NCBI GenBank assembly: GCA_038380795.1
Contig: CM076277.1
Coordinates: 3,997,501 to 4,061,500 of the forward strand
Length of the DNA stretch: 64,000 nucleotides
From: Pyrocephalus nanus
Taxonomy: Eukaryota > Chordata > Aves > Passeriformes > Tyrannidae
Direction: 5' to 3'
In this document: one piece after another, positions 37,491 through 49,328 of the stretch
Position numbering within the stretch: position 1 is the stretch's first letter
Layout: each line of letters begins with the position of its first letter
Position numbers and translations under genes: made by a program
The notes under the pieces: model-generated
Told to the model about the DNA's origin: nothing
Database searches by the model: none
Seen by the model: the letters and a program-made list of their open reading frames with translations, nothing else

Positions 37491-37835
37491 ATCCAGAATG
37501 ACCTCTGGAGATCATCCAGTCCAACCCCCCTTCCAAGGCAGGGTCACCTGCATCAGGTTACACACGGATGCTTTCAGGTGGGTTTGGAATGTCTCCAGAG
37601 AGGAAGGCTCCACAACCTGCCTTGGCAGCTGTTCCAGTGCTCTGCCACCCTCCATGGAAAGAAGTTCTTCCTCATACTGAGTTGCAGCTTCTTGTGTTTT
37701 AGTTTGTGGCCACTTCTCCTTGTCTTGTCCTTGGGCACCACTGCAAAGAGTCTGGCATCGTCCTCTTGGCACCCACCTCTGAGATACTTGAATGTGTCGA
37801 GGTGACCCCCTCTCAGTTTTCTCAGTCTTCTCTTC
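37491..37835 (-). repeat. CR1 LINE 3'-end fragment
   Basis: Antisense CR1 of about 345 bp: atgacctctggagatcatcc, ccaaggcagggtcacctgca, aggctccacaacctgccttg, aaagaagttcttcctcatac and cgaggtgaccccctctcagt. It belongs to a different subfamily from its neighbours. The 169-residue frame at 37296-37805 runs through it and is not a gene. Confidence 0.9.
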
Positions 37836-38152
37836 CTTGCTGTTCTTTACACTGAAATCTGAAGCTGCTTTTGTTGTTAGGTATCTTATGAACAATATAC
37901 ACTGTGAGAGATTCAAAAAGATGTATTTTGGAAACTCATTGTCCGCTATGTGAGAATAAATCCATAGGTAGCAAGGACTAAGGAGGAGCCTTGCAAAATT
38001 TCCAGAGGGTCAGTGGTGACTGAAATGGTAGCAAGTGAGGTGTTCAGTAGAAAGTCTTCACCTTGTACACCCTCTGGACATGCTGAATTCTAAATGAAAC
38101 CTTTCCAGCAGACACCATAAGCCACAGCTGATTTTCTTCTATCATAAAAACC

Positions 38153-38247
38153 TGGTCTAGTGGAATGTGTCCCTTCCCTTGGCAGGGATTGGAATAAGAT
38201 GGTGTTTAAGGTCCCTTCCAACCCAAACCATTGTGTGATTCTGTGAT
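38153..38247 (+). repeat. CR1 LINE 3' tip
   Basis: About 95 bp of CR1 sense 3' end: ctagtggaatgtgtcccttc, gatggtgtttaaggtccctt, then cattgtgtgattctgtgat, which retains the typical terminal microsatellite. Confidence 0.9.
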
Positions 38248-39059
38248 AAAAGTCGTTTTCCTGGTTAACTCACATTGCATTTGGCATCTTAACACCTGGC
38301 TTGAGGAACACTGCTTCCCTGAGGCAGCAGCCAGGGAAATGAATGGATATGTTTGGATAAGTTTGAGTTCAAGGATATTTCTGTCAGACTTGAATGCGTC
38401 AGTTGATTTGTGTTTATTTTTGGGATACGGGGGAAAATGAAGTTTTCCTGTAGGCTTTATTAAAGCATGGAGTGGAATGTGTCAGGCAAGATTTAAAACT
38501 AAATAGCCTATTGTTTCCCGAGGTGTTTTCAATCAGGAAGCCTTGCAGTTGGTTTCCCCTCCCCTCCATCTGCAGTGCTGGTGCCTGTGAAACACATCCA
38601 GTGCTCTCCGTGATACCTGACTCCCTTATCTCTGCACTCCTATGAATTGCATAATGTTTTCCAGCCCTGGAAAATCACGCTTTGCCTGTGACAAAATTCT
38701 TTCTCATCTGTTTGTGAAGTTCTGTGCCAGCCCTGTTATGAATTTGAAGTGAGTGGTGTAGGAAAGCACAAGGGGAAAGTACCTGTTTGCCTGCAGGTGC
38801 TGGGCAGGCATCACCCCAGGGATGCTCTGCTTTGCAGTTGGGTGTGAGTGCATTGGTGCTGGGCTCCAGGCAGCTCAACACTGAGCTGTTCTAAAGCTGT
38901 AGTAAGGAGGGTTTAAACACCACTAAGTCAGGCTCATCAGCAACTGAGTCTGCCTGGCTGTCTTCTGGTGAAATGGAAGTAACTCTTGATTCCAGAGAGG
39001 ATTATGCAGCTGGGAAGTAGCAATGTCTCTCTAGTGAAGTGGTTTTCAAAATGAGAGTC

Positions 39060-39333
39060 AGAGAATCCCAGAAGGGTTTGGATTGGAAAGGACTTTAAAG
39101 CTCCTCTCATTGCACCCCCTGCCATGGTCAGGGACACCTTCCACTGTCCCAGGATGCTCCAAGCCCTGTCCAACCTGGCCTTGGACACTTCCAGGGATGG
39201 GGCAGCCACAGCTTCTCTGGGCAACCTGTGCCAGGGCCTCCCCACCATTATAGTAAAGAATTTCTTCATAATTTCTGGCCTAAGTCATTCCCCCTTGTCA
39301 TAGCACTCCCTGCCTTTGTGAAAAGTCCCTCTC
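39060..39333 (-). repeat. CR1 LINE 3'-end fragment
   Basis: Antisense CR1 of about 274 bp: agggtttggattggaaagga, cccctgccatggtcagggac, ttggacacttccagggatgg, gcaacctgtgccagggcctc, then aagaatttcttcataatttc. Same subfamily as the copies at 1876, 35372 and 36011. Confidence 0.92.
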
Positions 39334-39985
39334 CAGGGGATGCCACTTTAAAAAAGAAAGGAATTAAAGCTGGGAATGGTCTGCAGTTTTCAGTTTCTGG
39401 GGTGTCAGTGGCTTTGTTTTGTTATTTCAGTGGGTTTGGTACCAGCCCTTTTTGTCAGCTGAGTCAGGGCAGCTGGTGGGGACATGGTGACAGGACACAG
39501 TCCCTCGGGGCAGGGGAGGCTGAGCCCAGCCCTGGTGTGGGGGTGACTCCAGCTCATCGGCTGTTCTGGTCAGGCAGAGTGGTGCCTCCTCCTCCTCTCC
39601 AGCAGCCCTGGAGGAGCTGACATGTGTGACAGTCCCCAGGGATCCTCACTGCCTGTGCACCCACCTCCCTGTGCCCTTCTGTGCAGCAGGATATGACAAG
39701 AACCAACAGATAAAAAAGGTCTTGATTCCAGGTCTTGCTTCACAAGTGAGTTCAAAAAGCAGCAAGATGTCAGGAAAAGCTGCCTTTTCTTCTGGCTCAG
39801 TAAAGGGAGAGATAGTAGTCAGGGTGTCCTGCAGACCCCACTCCTGACCTTGGCACAGTCCTGCAAATAGTGGCTGTGTCGTGTTCCTCGTTCTGGCTCC
39901 TCTCCTGTCCATTGCAAGAGATTTTTTTTCAGTCTTGAGTCACTACTAAGTGAAAAAGGTGGTGGTGGGTGGGGGGAAATACTGT

Positions 39986-40018
39986 GATAGATAGATTAGA
40001 TAGATGGATGGATGGATG
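39986..40018. repeat. GATA/GATG microsatellite
   Basis: An imperfect tetranucleotide repeat of about 33 bp changing from GATA to GATG units. It lies a few bases after a short G-rich tract and is a likely polymorphic marker in the large intron. Confidence 0.9.
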
Positions 40019-43000
40019 TGACAGCTACTTGTCATCTCCAAAGCATCCCCCAGTATTAGGGTGGTTGTGTGAGGGTGTGGAGAGGCAGGATGGGCTGTTT
40101 TATAAAGACAGGAACATAAAACGTCAGTGGAAATGTAAAGGAATAATGTAATGGATTTATAGGTTTCAAATGCCTTCCCCAAACTGCTATGCAGGCTGTC
40201 ACTAAAATGGAAAATAGATATAAGGTTGTATAATGTATCCACAAAGTAGTGTGTGATTTAACAGCAGCTCTTACCATTTGCATTGAAACAGGCTGCAATT
40301 GCTGAAATCAGAGGGGAAGCTTAAAGTCCTAATGCTTGATGGTGGATATGGTCGTAAAGAGCAAAATTCTGCTCGCTGGGGTTGATTAATTCTATATGAC
40401 AAAAGATATAAGATGAAGTGCTCTGCATACTGGGATCAATTGCTGTGGGAAGAAGTAGAGGAGCATTTCTTTTTTTGCCTTGACTGGCAGGCTCTCAATC
40501 CTGAGGCACTGGAGTTTGCTGCCCTCAGTTTTAGGGTCCTGAACACACAAAATCCTGACAACTCTGTTCCTCCTCCGTGTGAAAGCTCACTGGAATGTAT
40601 CAAATGGACGGGAAGGCTAAATGGATATATCAGCTGTGGTTTGAGAGGAATATTCGGTCTTGTTAATTTATTTATTTAAGAGGATTAAAGGGAATCTGAA
40701 GAGCCATCCAGGGTTCCCAAAGGATTTTAGTAGTGGAGGGCAAGAAGGGCCATTTCAGTGAAGTGATGAGATCTTTATCTCAGTTTGTTCTTGTATTAAG
40801 CTTGGGGCCTTGTGATTGTGCCATAATATGTCCTTCCAAAGGAACTCCTAAAACCAAAGTGTAATTTATCACATTGCTTGATGGTTCATTTCACTGTTTA
40901 ATTACCACATTTTTAACAATATGAACCCGCTTTTTTTATATAGGGATCTTTTTAACCTCGAATTTTCAACCACACCTGCTGATAACTTGATTTCAAAAAG
41001 CACAGGACAAAGTCCCCTCTTCCTCCACTGTGCACAGAAGGAGTAAAATTCACCAGACTTGTGTGGTTGCCAGAAATCCTCTGGGGTTTTGGAAAATCCA
41101 AGTGGGTTAAGGGGGGATTATTTTGTTACTTTTTTTTTTTTTCAATTATGTGCTTTCTTCTGAAAAAATGTCTGCAGTGGAAAATAACCTTGTGCTTCCT
41201 AGTTTAGTTGACTCCTCTTCTGTGGTCTCTCCCTTCACTGGGAAAGTTTTATAAGTCTTTGTAAGAGAAGTTTTGCAGACAATGACAGTTAGCAAAGCAT
41301 TCCCAAATTGTGTTAAATTGAGCTCTGTGAAGGAGAGGAGAGCTGTGCTTATGCTCTCAATATTATACCTACGTCCCTGTGGTAGTTAACATAGCTCAGT
41401 GACTTCCAGGAGTTAATATTCCAAGGTTTAAAATGGGTAAAAAACAGAAAGAAGGATGGAATAAGAGGGGATGCCTCTGGTTAATGGGGCACTGGCATAG
41501 ATTGGATGCTGTATCACATATTTATACAGATGTATAAAGGATATAAATAATTAAGAGCCAGCAGTGAACTCACTAATGATCCCAATTCTTACAGTGATCT
41601 GTTCTTACTGTATTCCCCATAGTCTGTCACAGCAATTATATATCGCTGAACACCTGGAAATTAAACATATGAAACCTTTCTTGATAGTTTCCTGTAGACT
41701 TGAACTTCTTGAACTGTTGACTTGGTTTACACTTGACAAAGAATTTGGACTCACATAGCCAAATTTTGCACAATTGACCAGGGATTTGAACCCTCTGAGC
41801 ACCTCCTGGGTGTGGGATTCCTGTCTGGCTGGGAGGCTCCTGGGCTTAGTGTTCTGTCCCTCCTGTGCTGCTGGGAATGTGCCTGTCCTTTATCCTTCTG
41901 AGTTCCTTCACCATCTGATTTCCTGATTTCTCCAAATTTGCTTCTCTCATTGCTTCAGTTTGAGGAACTGTTTCATTAACTCAGTGAAGGAGGTTCCAAG
42001 GAAGATTTAGTTTTTATTAATGCATATTTCTCTGCTGGTTTTTGCTGTGTTTGGAGCCATTGTAGTGTTGGCCACTAAAACCTTTCCTTGGGATCATCAA
42101 ATTCCCCTGGAGCCAATATGTAAACTCTCCATTCCATATGTAAACATGGGACAGGCATTCCCGTTTGCAGAGGACAGACAGCACCTGGTGTGCAGGAGAT
42201 AACAGGAGGGTGGTTAAAAAACATAGAGTTTCAGTCCTGTGAGAAATTTCCTCATCTTTGTATTTGCATTTATTCTACATCAGAATGCAAATAAATATTT
42301 TCAATATTTCCAGTCAGAATTATGTTCTCAAATACATTTCTGAGTATTTTCCTGTTTGTTTTCTTTGTAGGTTTTTAAACATTTAAATTATTAATATTGC
42401 TTATTTTCTTTTTTTTTTTTCCCGGAAAACACAAGTATTAGATGACATGGCTTGTCTTTAAAATAGATTTTTTTATTATAATTTAGAACAGCTGCTTTCT
42501 AGCGATTGAGTCATCTCATTTTTTAGATTAGAATCTCTTGTTTGTTTTGTAATGAAATGCTTTGACACTTGGAACAAGAAATTAAGATAAATACTCAGCA
42601 TAGGAACCACAAGAGCAGGTGTTTTTTTTTTCCAGCATCCTTCTTATTCCAGGAAAGTGCCGTATTTCTTCTCCAGACATGTTTTTGTGCTTTTATAAAT
42701 GACTCCAGAGTTTGAAATTTCCATGGTTTCTTCTCGAAAACTTTTCACTCTCTTAATTCCCTGCAATTTCTCTCACTTCAGAAAATTTAGTTTAAATCAG
42801 TTAAGAGGAGTGGCAATTTCTTAGTGTCTTCCTTTCAGCTGGTTATACTTTGGTGCAGGATACATTTCCACATGAAAATGAACATGTAAGTGATGTATTG
42901 CAGCATCTTTATTTCTGTAGGAGAAACCTCCCGGACACAGGGACAGGGATTCACACAAATCCATGCGGTGCAGCACTGCTCAGATATTCCAGTGAGGAAA

Positions 43001-46000
43001 TCCCACTGACTGGAGGTGATGGTGGTTATGAGGGGAGTTGCAGAGCTGGATGGGGAGCCCGTGGCTGGCAGAGCATGGATTTGTGCCAGGGCAGGAGGGA
43101 GCAGCCATCCCACAGTCCAGGAGATGCTGCTGGCAAGGGCAGCTGTGACTGCAGCTGAAGTGGCAGCTGCTGCAGCTCAGCTGGGAGGTCCATGGAGGGA
43201 TAGACTGAGACAGAGCTCTCAGATGTTAATCCACGCTCAGGGTGGCATTAATATCTAGAGAAACAGCAGGTAACTCACTTGGAAGAGAAAAATGATTGTG
43301 ATTTTCCCTGAGCTGGAAGAGAGTTTGCCTCCTTTTCCAAATGGAGGGCTCTGTATTCGGGGCTGCTTCATCTGGTTCACCTGGGGTTTTGCTGCTCAGC
43401 CACCAGCACTCAGCAAACACAGAAATCCAGAGTCCCTCGACCACAAAAATGTGTAAGAACTGGCAGTGTGGAGATTACCAGCTCATGGTGGTCATGACAA
43501 GAGTCATCACAGAGGGCCACGTGCACAGCTTTGTACTCTCGTGCTCCTGTTCTCTGTGTTGCATCCAGGTATTGCTCGTGGGTTGAAGTCACATGCTCTG
43601 ATCTGGGGACAAGGAATGTCTGCACATCACCTGGTTTAACAGGGTTTGTAACTATTGAAAAGAGAGTCTGCTGCAGAAATAATAATCTCACATTTGGCTG
43701 GGCCATGAATCTCTTCGCTGTAGTTTATGTATCCTAAAAATAGTTCAGGGAAATCCTGCAGTCTGATTTGAGTGTCAAATTGTGGATATTCTCTCAAGTG
43801 CAGTGTCCTCCTTCCTCATTTCTTCTGGGTTGACCCAGGTTGTTTTAAGGTCCCTTGTCCTCATTCTCTGCCTTAGACAACAGAAAAAAAAAAAAACAGA
43901 TTGGGTTGGTTTGTTTGGTTTTTAAAATCAGCAAGTTGTTTCTTTTTTTGTTTGTTTTCTTCTTGAAAGCTTTTCTAGTTCTATATGCCTTAAGGGGATA
44001 GGGTTTTTTTAATAAGGAAAAATAGCTGTTTCTGTAGTGATTTTAGAACTGCTGAAGGTAGCTGAATGCTTATATTTATATGGAGATCAAGGACAAGTGC
44101 ATCTTCCACTTATATTTATAGCCTCCTGTATGATGTGCTTGAAAATAAATACCACTGATTTTGCATAGGCCACTGCCTGACCTGGGCATCCTGTTAATGA
44201 GCTTTTCAGTGCCCCAGCAGTAGGAAGTTCCCTTTCTTTTGTCCCAAATTTTTATGTTGCTGATTCCCCTTTGTATTTTTACAGAATTTCTATTTCTCCA
44301 GCACTTGTTGTGCCAGTAGAGCACACAGATTGCAGTGGTTCCTTCCTTCACTAAATTAAATACATTTTTCTTTCTGGATTTGGCTTTGGCATGGTCATGT
44401 CTCTTAATTTAAAGGTCTTTGATTCCCTAGTGGTGTTTTTATACAGGTTCCCTTGCCCTGAGTACCTTGATGCAGAAAGAACTGTCAAAATACAGTCCCA
44501 TGCCATGCTGCCTTCCATGGTTCTTGGCTCACTGAAGGAAAAGGAGTGGGGGTAGAGATTTCTACTCTTGCACTGAATTTTTTGTTTTCAGGGCCCTCAT
44601 GCCAAAATTTCTCTCTTTCTTAGGTATCTGGCAAGTAATAAAAATTTAAAACCACATTGTAATCCCTGGAAAAAATTATCTGGTTTTCAATGAAATCACC
44701 TGCAAGCTATCTAATTATAATTCCCTTAAGAGTTCTGCTTTTGTAATTTCTTGTTGCTGGTGTAATTCATGTCCCTTCTCTGTTATGCTGCCTCATCTTG
44801 GCTGTCAGCTCTGTCTGAATTTTATTCTTTGTCCAAATAATAGGATTCACCTGATCTCACCCTTCTCTGGTATCAGTAACATCAGTCTCTTATTTACCCC
44901 GTTGTTATTAAAGCCTCCCTTTTTTAAACATTGGGTATTTATTTTTCCTGAAAATGCAACATTTTCCTCCTGTCACAAGACAAGCGACTTAAAAATTTTC
45001 AAAGGCTCTTTCAAGCAAAGCTGGGAATTATATTCTTGTGGAGACCTTCATAAAAAATTGAAGACTTCATGTATTAACATACATTGATTTATTCATAGTG
45101 TTTCATTACAAATAAGTGAGGCTCCCATAATATCAGGAAAGGTTAGGAGAGCAGCAGAGCACGGTGTATTATATTGACAGCTCTATTGAAACTGAGCTGC
45201 CTTTGCATTGAATTTGGAAGGCAGGCAAGGAATTGGCTGGTAAATAAGTCATGAGTTTTGCTTGCAAGTGTCTGTATATCCAGAGGGTTTCCATGGGTAA
45301 GATGATGGAGCTGGAGCAGGATTTCAAAGGTGTGCTTGCAGTGTGGGTTCCTCTCAGGGTGTGCTGGCACCAGCTACAGGTGTATTCCTGATACCTCTCC
45401 AGCTCCAGAACCCTCCTGGCTTATTCTCTCAGGTGTAAACCACACATAAATCTGCACTCTGAGGCTCAGAATGAGGGGAGGGAGAGGATATCAGTGGCTG
45501 GCTTACAGAGGAGAAGAGAAGGGCTTTTGTCCAAAGACATGGTGATACTTACTTACTTCATTTAAATGTACAATTTCATTTCAGCGTGTTCCCTTAGCAC
45601 GGGAAAAGACTTTCAAAGCCTTTGTTCCTGCCATTGTTTTCAGCTGCCTTATGAGAAGATGATTTGCCAAAAGAAAATGTGTAAAGATGACTTTCCAAAG
45701 GAAAATGTATCCGTGTTTGCACCAGGGGTTTTCAGCTGCTGTGGGGGAAATTCTCATGGTAATGCTGCTGGTCGTGCTGTGTGCTCTGATTTGACTACAG
45801 AAGTTCTGAGATTTGGAACAAAAAAGCAATTCGTTGCATCTTTTGTTGTCGATCAGCCCATGCTGAGGTTTGAGTGGAGAGAAAAGATTGGTTTTTCCCC
45901 AAGTAAAATCGCCGTGTTGGGACGCAAACACAGAGCCACTCACTAGAGATACTGAAATAATCCCCGTCCTTGTGTTTTCACTCTCTAATTCCAAGAAATG

Positions 46001-46061
46001 GTAAACAGGGGAGCAAAAACAGGCCCCTTATCACCTTCCTTTCCTTGTTCTTCGTTTGCAG

Positions 46062-46263
46062 ATTACATACAAGGCCGTTGGGTCCCTGGATCCCAGTGCT
46101 GACCTGTCCAGCCAAAGGGGGAAGGTCTTCAAGCTGAGGAATGAGACCCACCACCTGTTTGTAGGATTATACCCAGGGACCACGTATTCCTTCACCATCA
46201 AAGCCAGCACAGTCAAGGGCTTTGGGCCACCCATCACCACTCGGATTGCAACTAAAATTTCAG
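46062..46263 (+). CDS. PTPRT: PTPRT exon C: second part of the third FN3 repeat
   Basis: This exon is 202 nt: 67 codons plus the first base of an Ala codon. It reads from [20 protein letters not shown] through [20 protein letters not shown] to TTRIATKIS. It supplies the later strands of the FN3 repeat begun by exon B. The [20 protein letters not shown] segment is the classical F-strand signature, and NET is an N-glycosylation sequon. The acceptor is tttgcag (phase 0) and the donor gtactg (phase 1). The open frame around it starts at an ATG-initiated alternative (46056) just inside the intron and continues past the donor. The 202-nt length is the one I recall for this exon in R2B phosphatases. 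Confidence 0.95.
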
Positions 46264-49225
46264 GTACTGCTTTGGAGAAATAAAAAAAAACAAAACACCT
46301 CACCACTTTTCAGTGCTTTGTTCTTTAGATCTAAAGCTGGTGCATAAAACAATAAAAAATATTCGGCTCAGTGTCTCTCCCAGTTTCATAGGGCAGATTT
46401 TTAAACCTGTGTTTGATCTGGTTACAAATGCAGTGGGTAATTTGTGGGTATCTTAAATAGCCATGAATGTCTTTGTGGAGCGTTTTAAGTGAGAATCATC
46501 ATTAGTTGTACAAATGAACTACCTCTATAATAATTATTGTCAGCATTATCTGCCTGGATGGGGAAGCTCCTTCAGTAATGTGGTTTTTATTTTCAGAATG
46601 CACCAAAATGGATGTAATGAAGTAATAGAATTAATAGTGCAAAGAGACTAAAAATAAAGGAGGAAAGCTGTTTTCATTGGGGTTTTTATGAGTAGGAGCA
46701 GAGGGAGGGCTTGAGGTAGGCAGACAAGAATATGAAAGGCACTAAAATAAGGAGGCATTGCAAAGAGAATGTGTGAAAAAGCAAAGAGCAGACTTAGGCT
46801 AGTTATCAAAAAAGGGATGGTAGAGGTGATATTGGGCAGATATATGCAGATTTTAATTTTAACATTTAGTTGATACCATTGAAATAGCTTTTCTAACAGA
46901 GAGAGTTGCTGACATTTTTTTGAACTACCTTAACTGTTTGGTTTTTTTTCAGTAAAGCCAAAATAAACACTTGGGACATTCAGGACACTTGGAATGCTTG
47001 AAATTAGGGCTGGGTGCTGTAGGAAAGAGGGCACAGCGGTGTGTGTTTTCCACTGCCCTTTTACTAAATTGCTTAATAAAAGCAAATTGCGAGCAGTGAG
47101 TGACAAAGTAAACTTGGAGGAAGTAAAGTGCACCCCTTTCTTCTGCTGGCCATCAGCAGGGTTTGAACCCTTAACATTTAGTCCAAAAGCCCTAAACCAC
47201 TTGAAGTAAAGCCATTAAGTGTCCAAAGAGCTCCACGGACTGTTGGGGTTTGTGCAGCCCTGCTGTGAAGGGACAGCATGGTGTGCACTCTATTCCTTTG
47301 TGACCAGAGAAGCAAAATAGCTCAACAATGGTAGTTAGTGCTTTTCCCCTCTGATTCTGTTTCTTCGAATTTTATTATTCCATGAGTGCTCAAGTTGTGT
47401 TGGAAGCCTACATGACTACTACCTGTGTGCACACTTGGTTTATTGTCTTTTTTCCCTTCCATCTTTGAAATACCTGGTTCACAATAGCTGGGTACAAACT
47501 CTGTGCAAGCATTAGGAGAATCTCTGACACTGGATTATCTCATTGCATGGTCAAGTTTGTGACATCTGCCTTTTCCAAGTAATTTGGAAATGACTGTTAA
47601 ACTTGCTCTAAAAGGCAATCTCAAGGTTATTAGGGAGAAGAAGGATTTTTGCACTGACTGGGATGTGCTTGTAAGTCTGTGTGTGTTTTAAAATGAAAAG
47701 TCATCTGTGCTGTAGCAATGTGTGAGTGTATCTGTTTATACAGGTGGACAAGTGTTTATGTCTCAATCCCAGCTGAGTGGCAGGATCCCTCAGGACTTTT
47801 CTTTGGGCAGGAAAACAGGCATTCATCTGCTGAGCAGGGCTTGCTATTTTAGGGACATCTCTGGCAACTGTAGTTTGCCTGAGGTGCCACACACCCATGG
47901 GATAGTGGAAGGTGTCCCTGCCCGTGGCAGGGGGTTGGAACAAAAGGATCTTTATGTTCCCTTCCAACCCAAATCAGTCTGTGATCTCCAGCTGATGGTG
48001 ATCTCTGGCATAGAAGACCACTGGTGATGTGTGTCTTCTTTAAATGTCTGACTGCTTCCCCTTGATGCAGAGCACCTTATTTCAGAGAAATCCTCCTGAA
48101 GGACTTGGCATTCATTCTTCCCTGGCTTATTGACAGGGAAGTCAGTATCTGAGCTGATAGTAGCAGCCCCATTCTTGACAGTTTTCAGGCATTTAGATAA
48201 AAATCCTGATTGTAAATAGGATTACAGTGGAAATCACTATGAGAGGATTAAATATGGGATCCCCCACAGTGCAGTTTGCCCTTGTGAGTTACAGGTGAAC
48301 TATTTGTGTGGATTCTCCTCTTTGCTTTATACTTTAAAGATATTTGAACTAAACTTTCATCTTTGGAACAAATTTGATGCTGCTCTGACCTCGGGATCTC
48401 TTCAGTTCTTACACAGTAAAATTTGTCCCAAATAGATGTCGGGGGAAGGAAAAAGCAATAAGTAAAATATGTTTCCTAAGGGAAACTTCTACTTTCATGG
48501 AATGATCCTAAGAAGATAACAAAACAGAAGGAGAAACTAAAGTTTCCTTGGGTTTCTATATTGTTTTGGGAGACATGTCAGGGACGGGATGGGGATGCCA
48601 TGGCTGGGAACTGCCCGAGGGCAGCACTGGAGTCTGTGCAGCTGCCTGTTGGGTCAGCATCACTAAAGCCCTGGAGTAAAATGCCATGGGTTTGGGTGCA
48701 AAAATAACCTGGCTAATTTGTGCTGCCCTCTTTTCATCTTTTGTGCTCCATAACACACCCTCCAGCTACTCAAGGGGACACAGCTTAAGTCTGTGTATTA
48801 AGAACTCTTAAGATGTGAGAAGGCTAATGCACTGACCAGAAAAGATTCAGGATTCCTGGGTGCTTTCCTTAGCTCTGCCACTGAGTCACTCATCTTGAGT
48901 GGGTGTTTTTTTATCATGTCCATGCATTTTTATTTCCTCACCTTTAAAATGGAAGGAATGATCCCACCTCAAAGCATTACTAAGTCTTAAAAATGCAGGA
49001 CAGGATTTTCAAAGCCAGCTTGAAGATCTGGAGGAGGAGGGGGGCAATTCCTATTTCATTTGAAGAGAAAAAGAGTGCACGAATATTTAAGCAGTTTAGA
49101 TAACTCTGGTCATAACACTGGGGAGTATTTTGATATTTCATTTGGGAAATCTGAAATGGTCTTCAAGAAATGTTAGCATGAGTAAGTAAGTGGTGTGTAA
49201 CTGAGGTGTCTCTGCTCTGCTGCAG
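46264..49225 (+). other. Intron between exons C and D (2,962 bp)
   Basis: Phase 1 intron with donor gtactg, which is weaker than the gtgagt-type donors of exons A and B. The acceptor is gctgcag. It contains one short CR1 3' tip at 47897-47986. A tRNA-like fold near 47143-47196 is discussed under findings. Nothing else was recognised. Confidence 0.9.
47897..47986 (+). repeat. CR1 LINE 3' tip
   Basis: About 90 bp: catgggatagtggaaggtgt, ccctgcccgtggcagggggt, then ggatctttatgttcccttcc and cagtctgtgatc. It is a heavily 5'-truncated sense-strand CR1 end. Confidence 0.9.
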
Positions 49226-49328
49226 CGCCGTCGATGCCGGAATACGACACGGACTCGCCCCTGAATGAGACTGACACCACCATCACCGTGATGCTGAAGC
49301 CTGCCCAGTCCCGGGGAGCACCTGTCAG
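49226..49328 (+). CDS. PTPRT: PTPRT exon D: start of the fourth FN3 repeat
   Basis: This exon is 103 nt: two bases completing an Ala codon, 33 codons, then two bases (AG) of a probable Ser codon. It reads [20 protein letters not shown] and continues to [10 protein letters not shown]. It opens the next FN3 repeat and carries an N-glycosylation sequon (NET). The acceptor is gctgcag (phase 1) and the donor gtgggt (phase 2). Translation past the donor loses all similarity, which fixes the exon end. The length fits the 103-nt exon I recall from R2B phosphatase genes. The rest of the repeat must come from exons beyond the window or too short to recognise here. Confidence 0.94.

Larger units (their letters stand above)
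12439..46061 (+). other. Large intron between exons B and C (33.6 kb)
   Basis: Phase 0 intron with donor gtgagg and acceptor tttgcag after a long pyrimidine-rich stretch from about 46031. It splits the third FN3 repeat. I recognise CR1 fragments only at about 20897, 28652, 35372, 36011, 37491, 38153 and 39060. There is also a 29-A run at 17845, a 12-G run at 27661, and minor tandem repeats at 30465, 33488 and 39986. The parts 12439-20890, 21030-28650, 28811-35370 and 39334-46061 hold no recognised interspersed repeat and no supportable gene. Candidate regulatory blocks are entered under findings. Long frames here, such as 28342-29092, show no known domain. Confidence 0.9.

Noticed and set aside
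37296..37805. 169-residue open frame
   Set aside because: Most of it reads through an antisense CR1 fragment; no gene-like features.
46031..46306. Reverse-strand 91-residue frame opposite exon C
   Set aside because: Antisense shadow of exon C.
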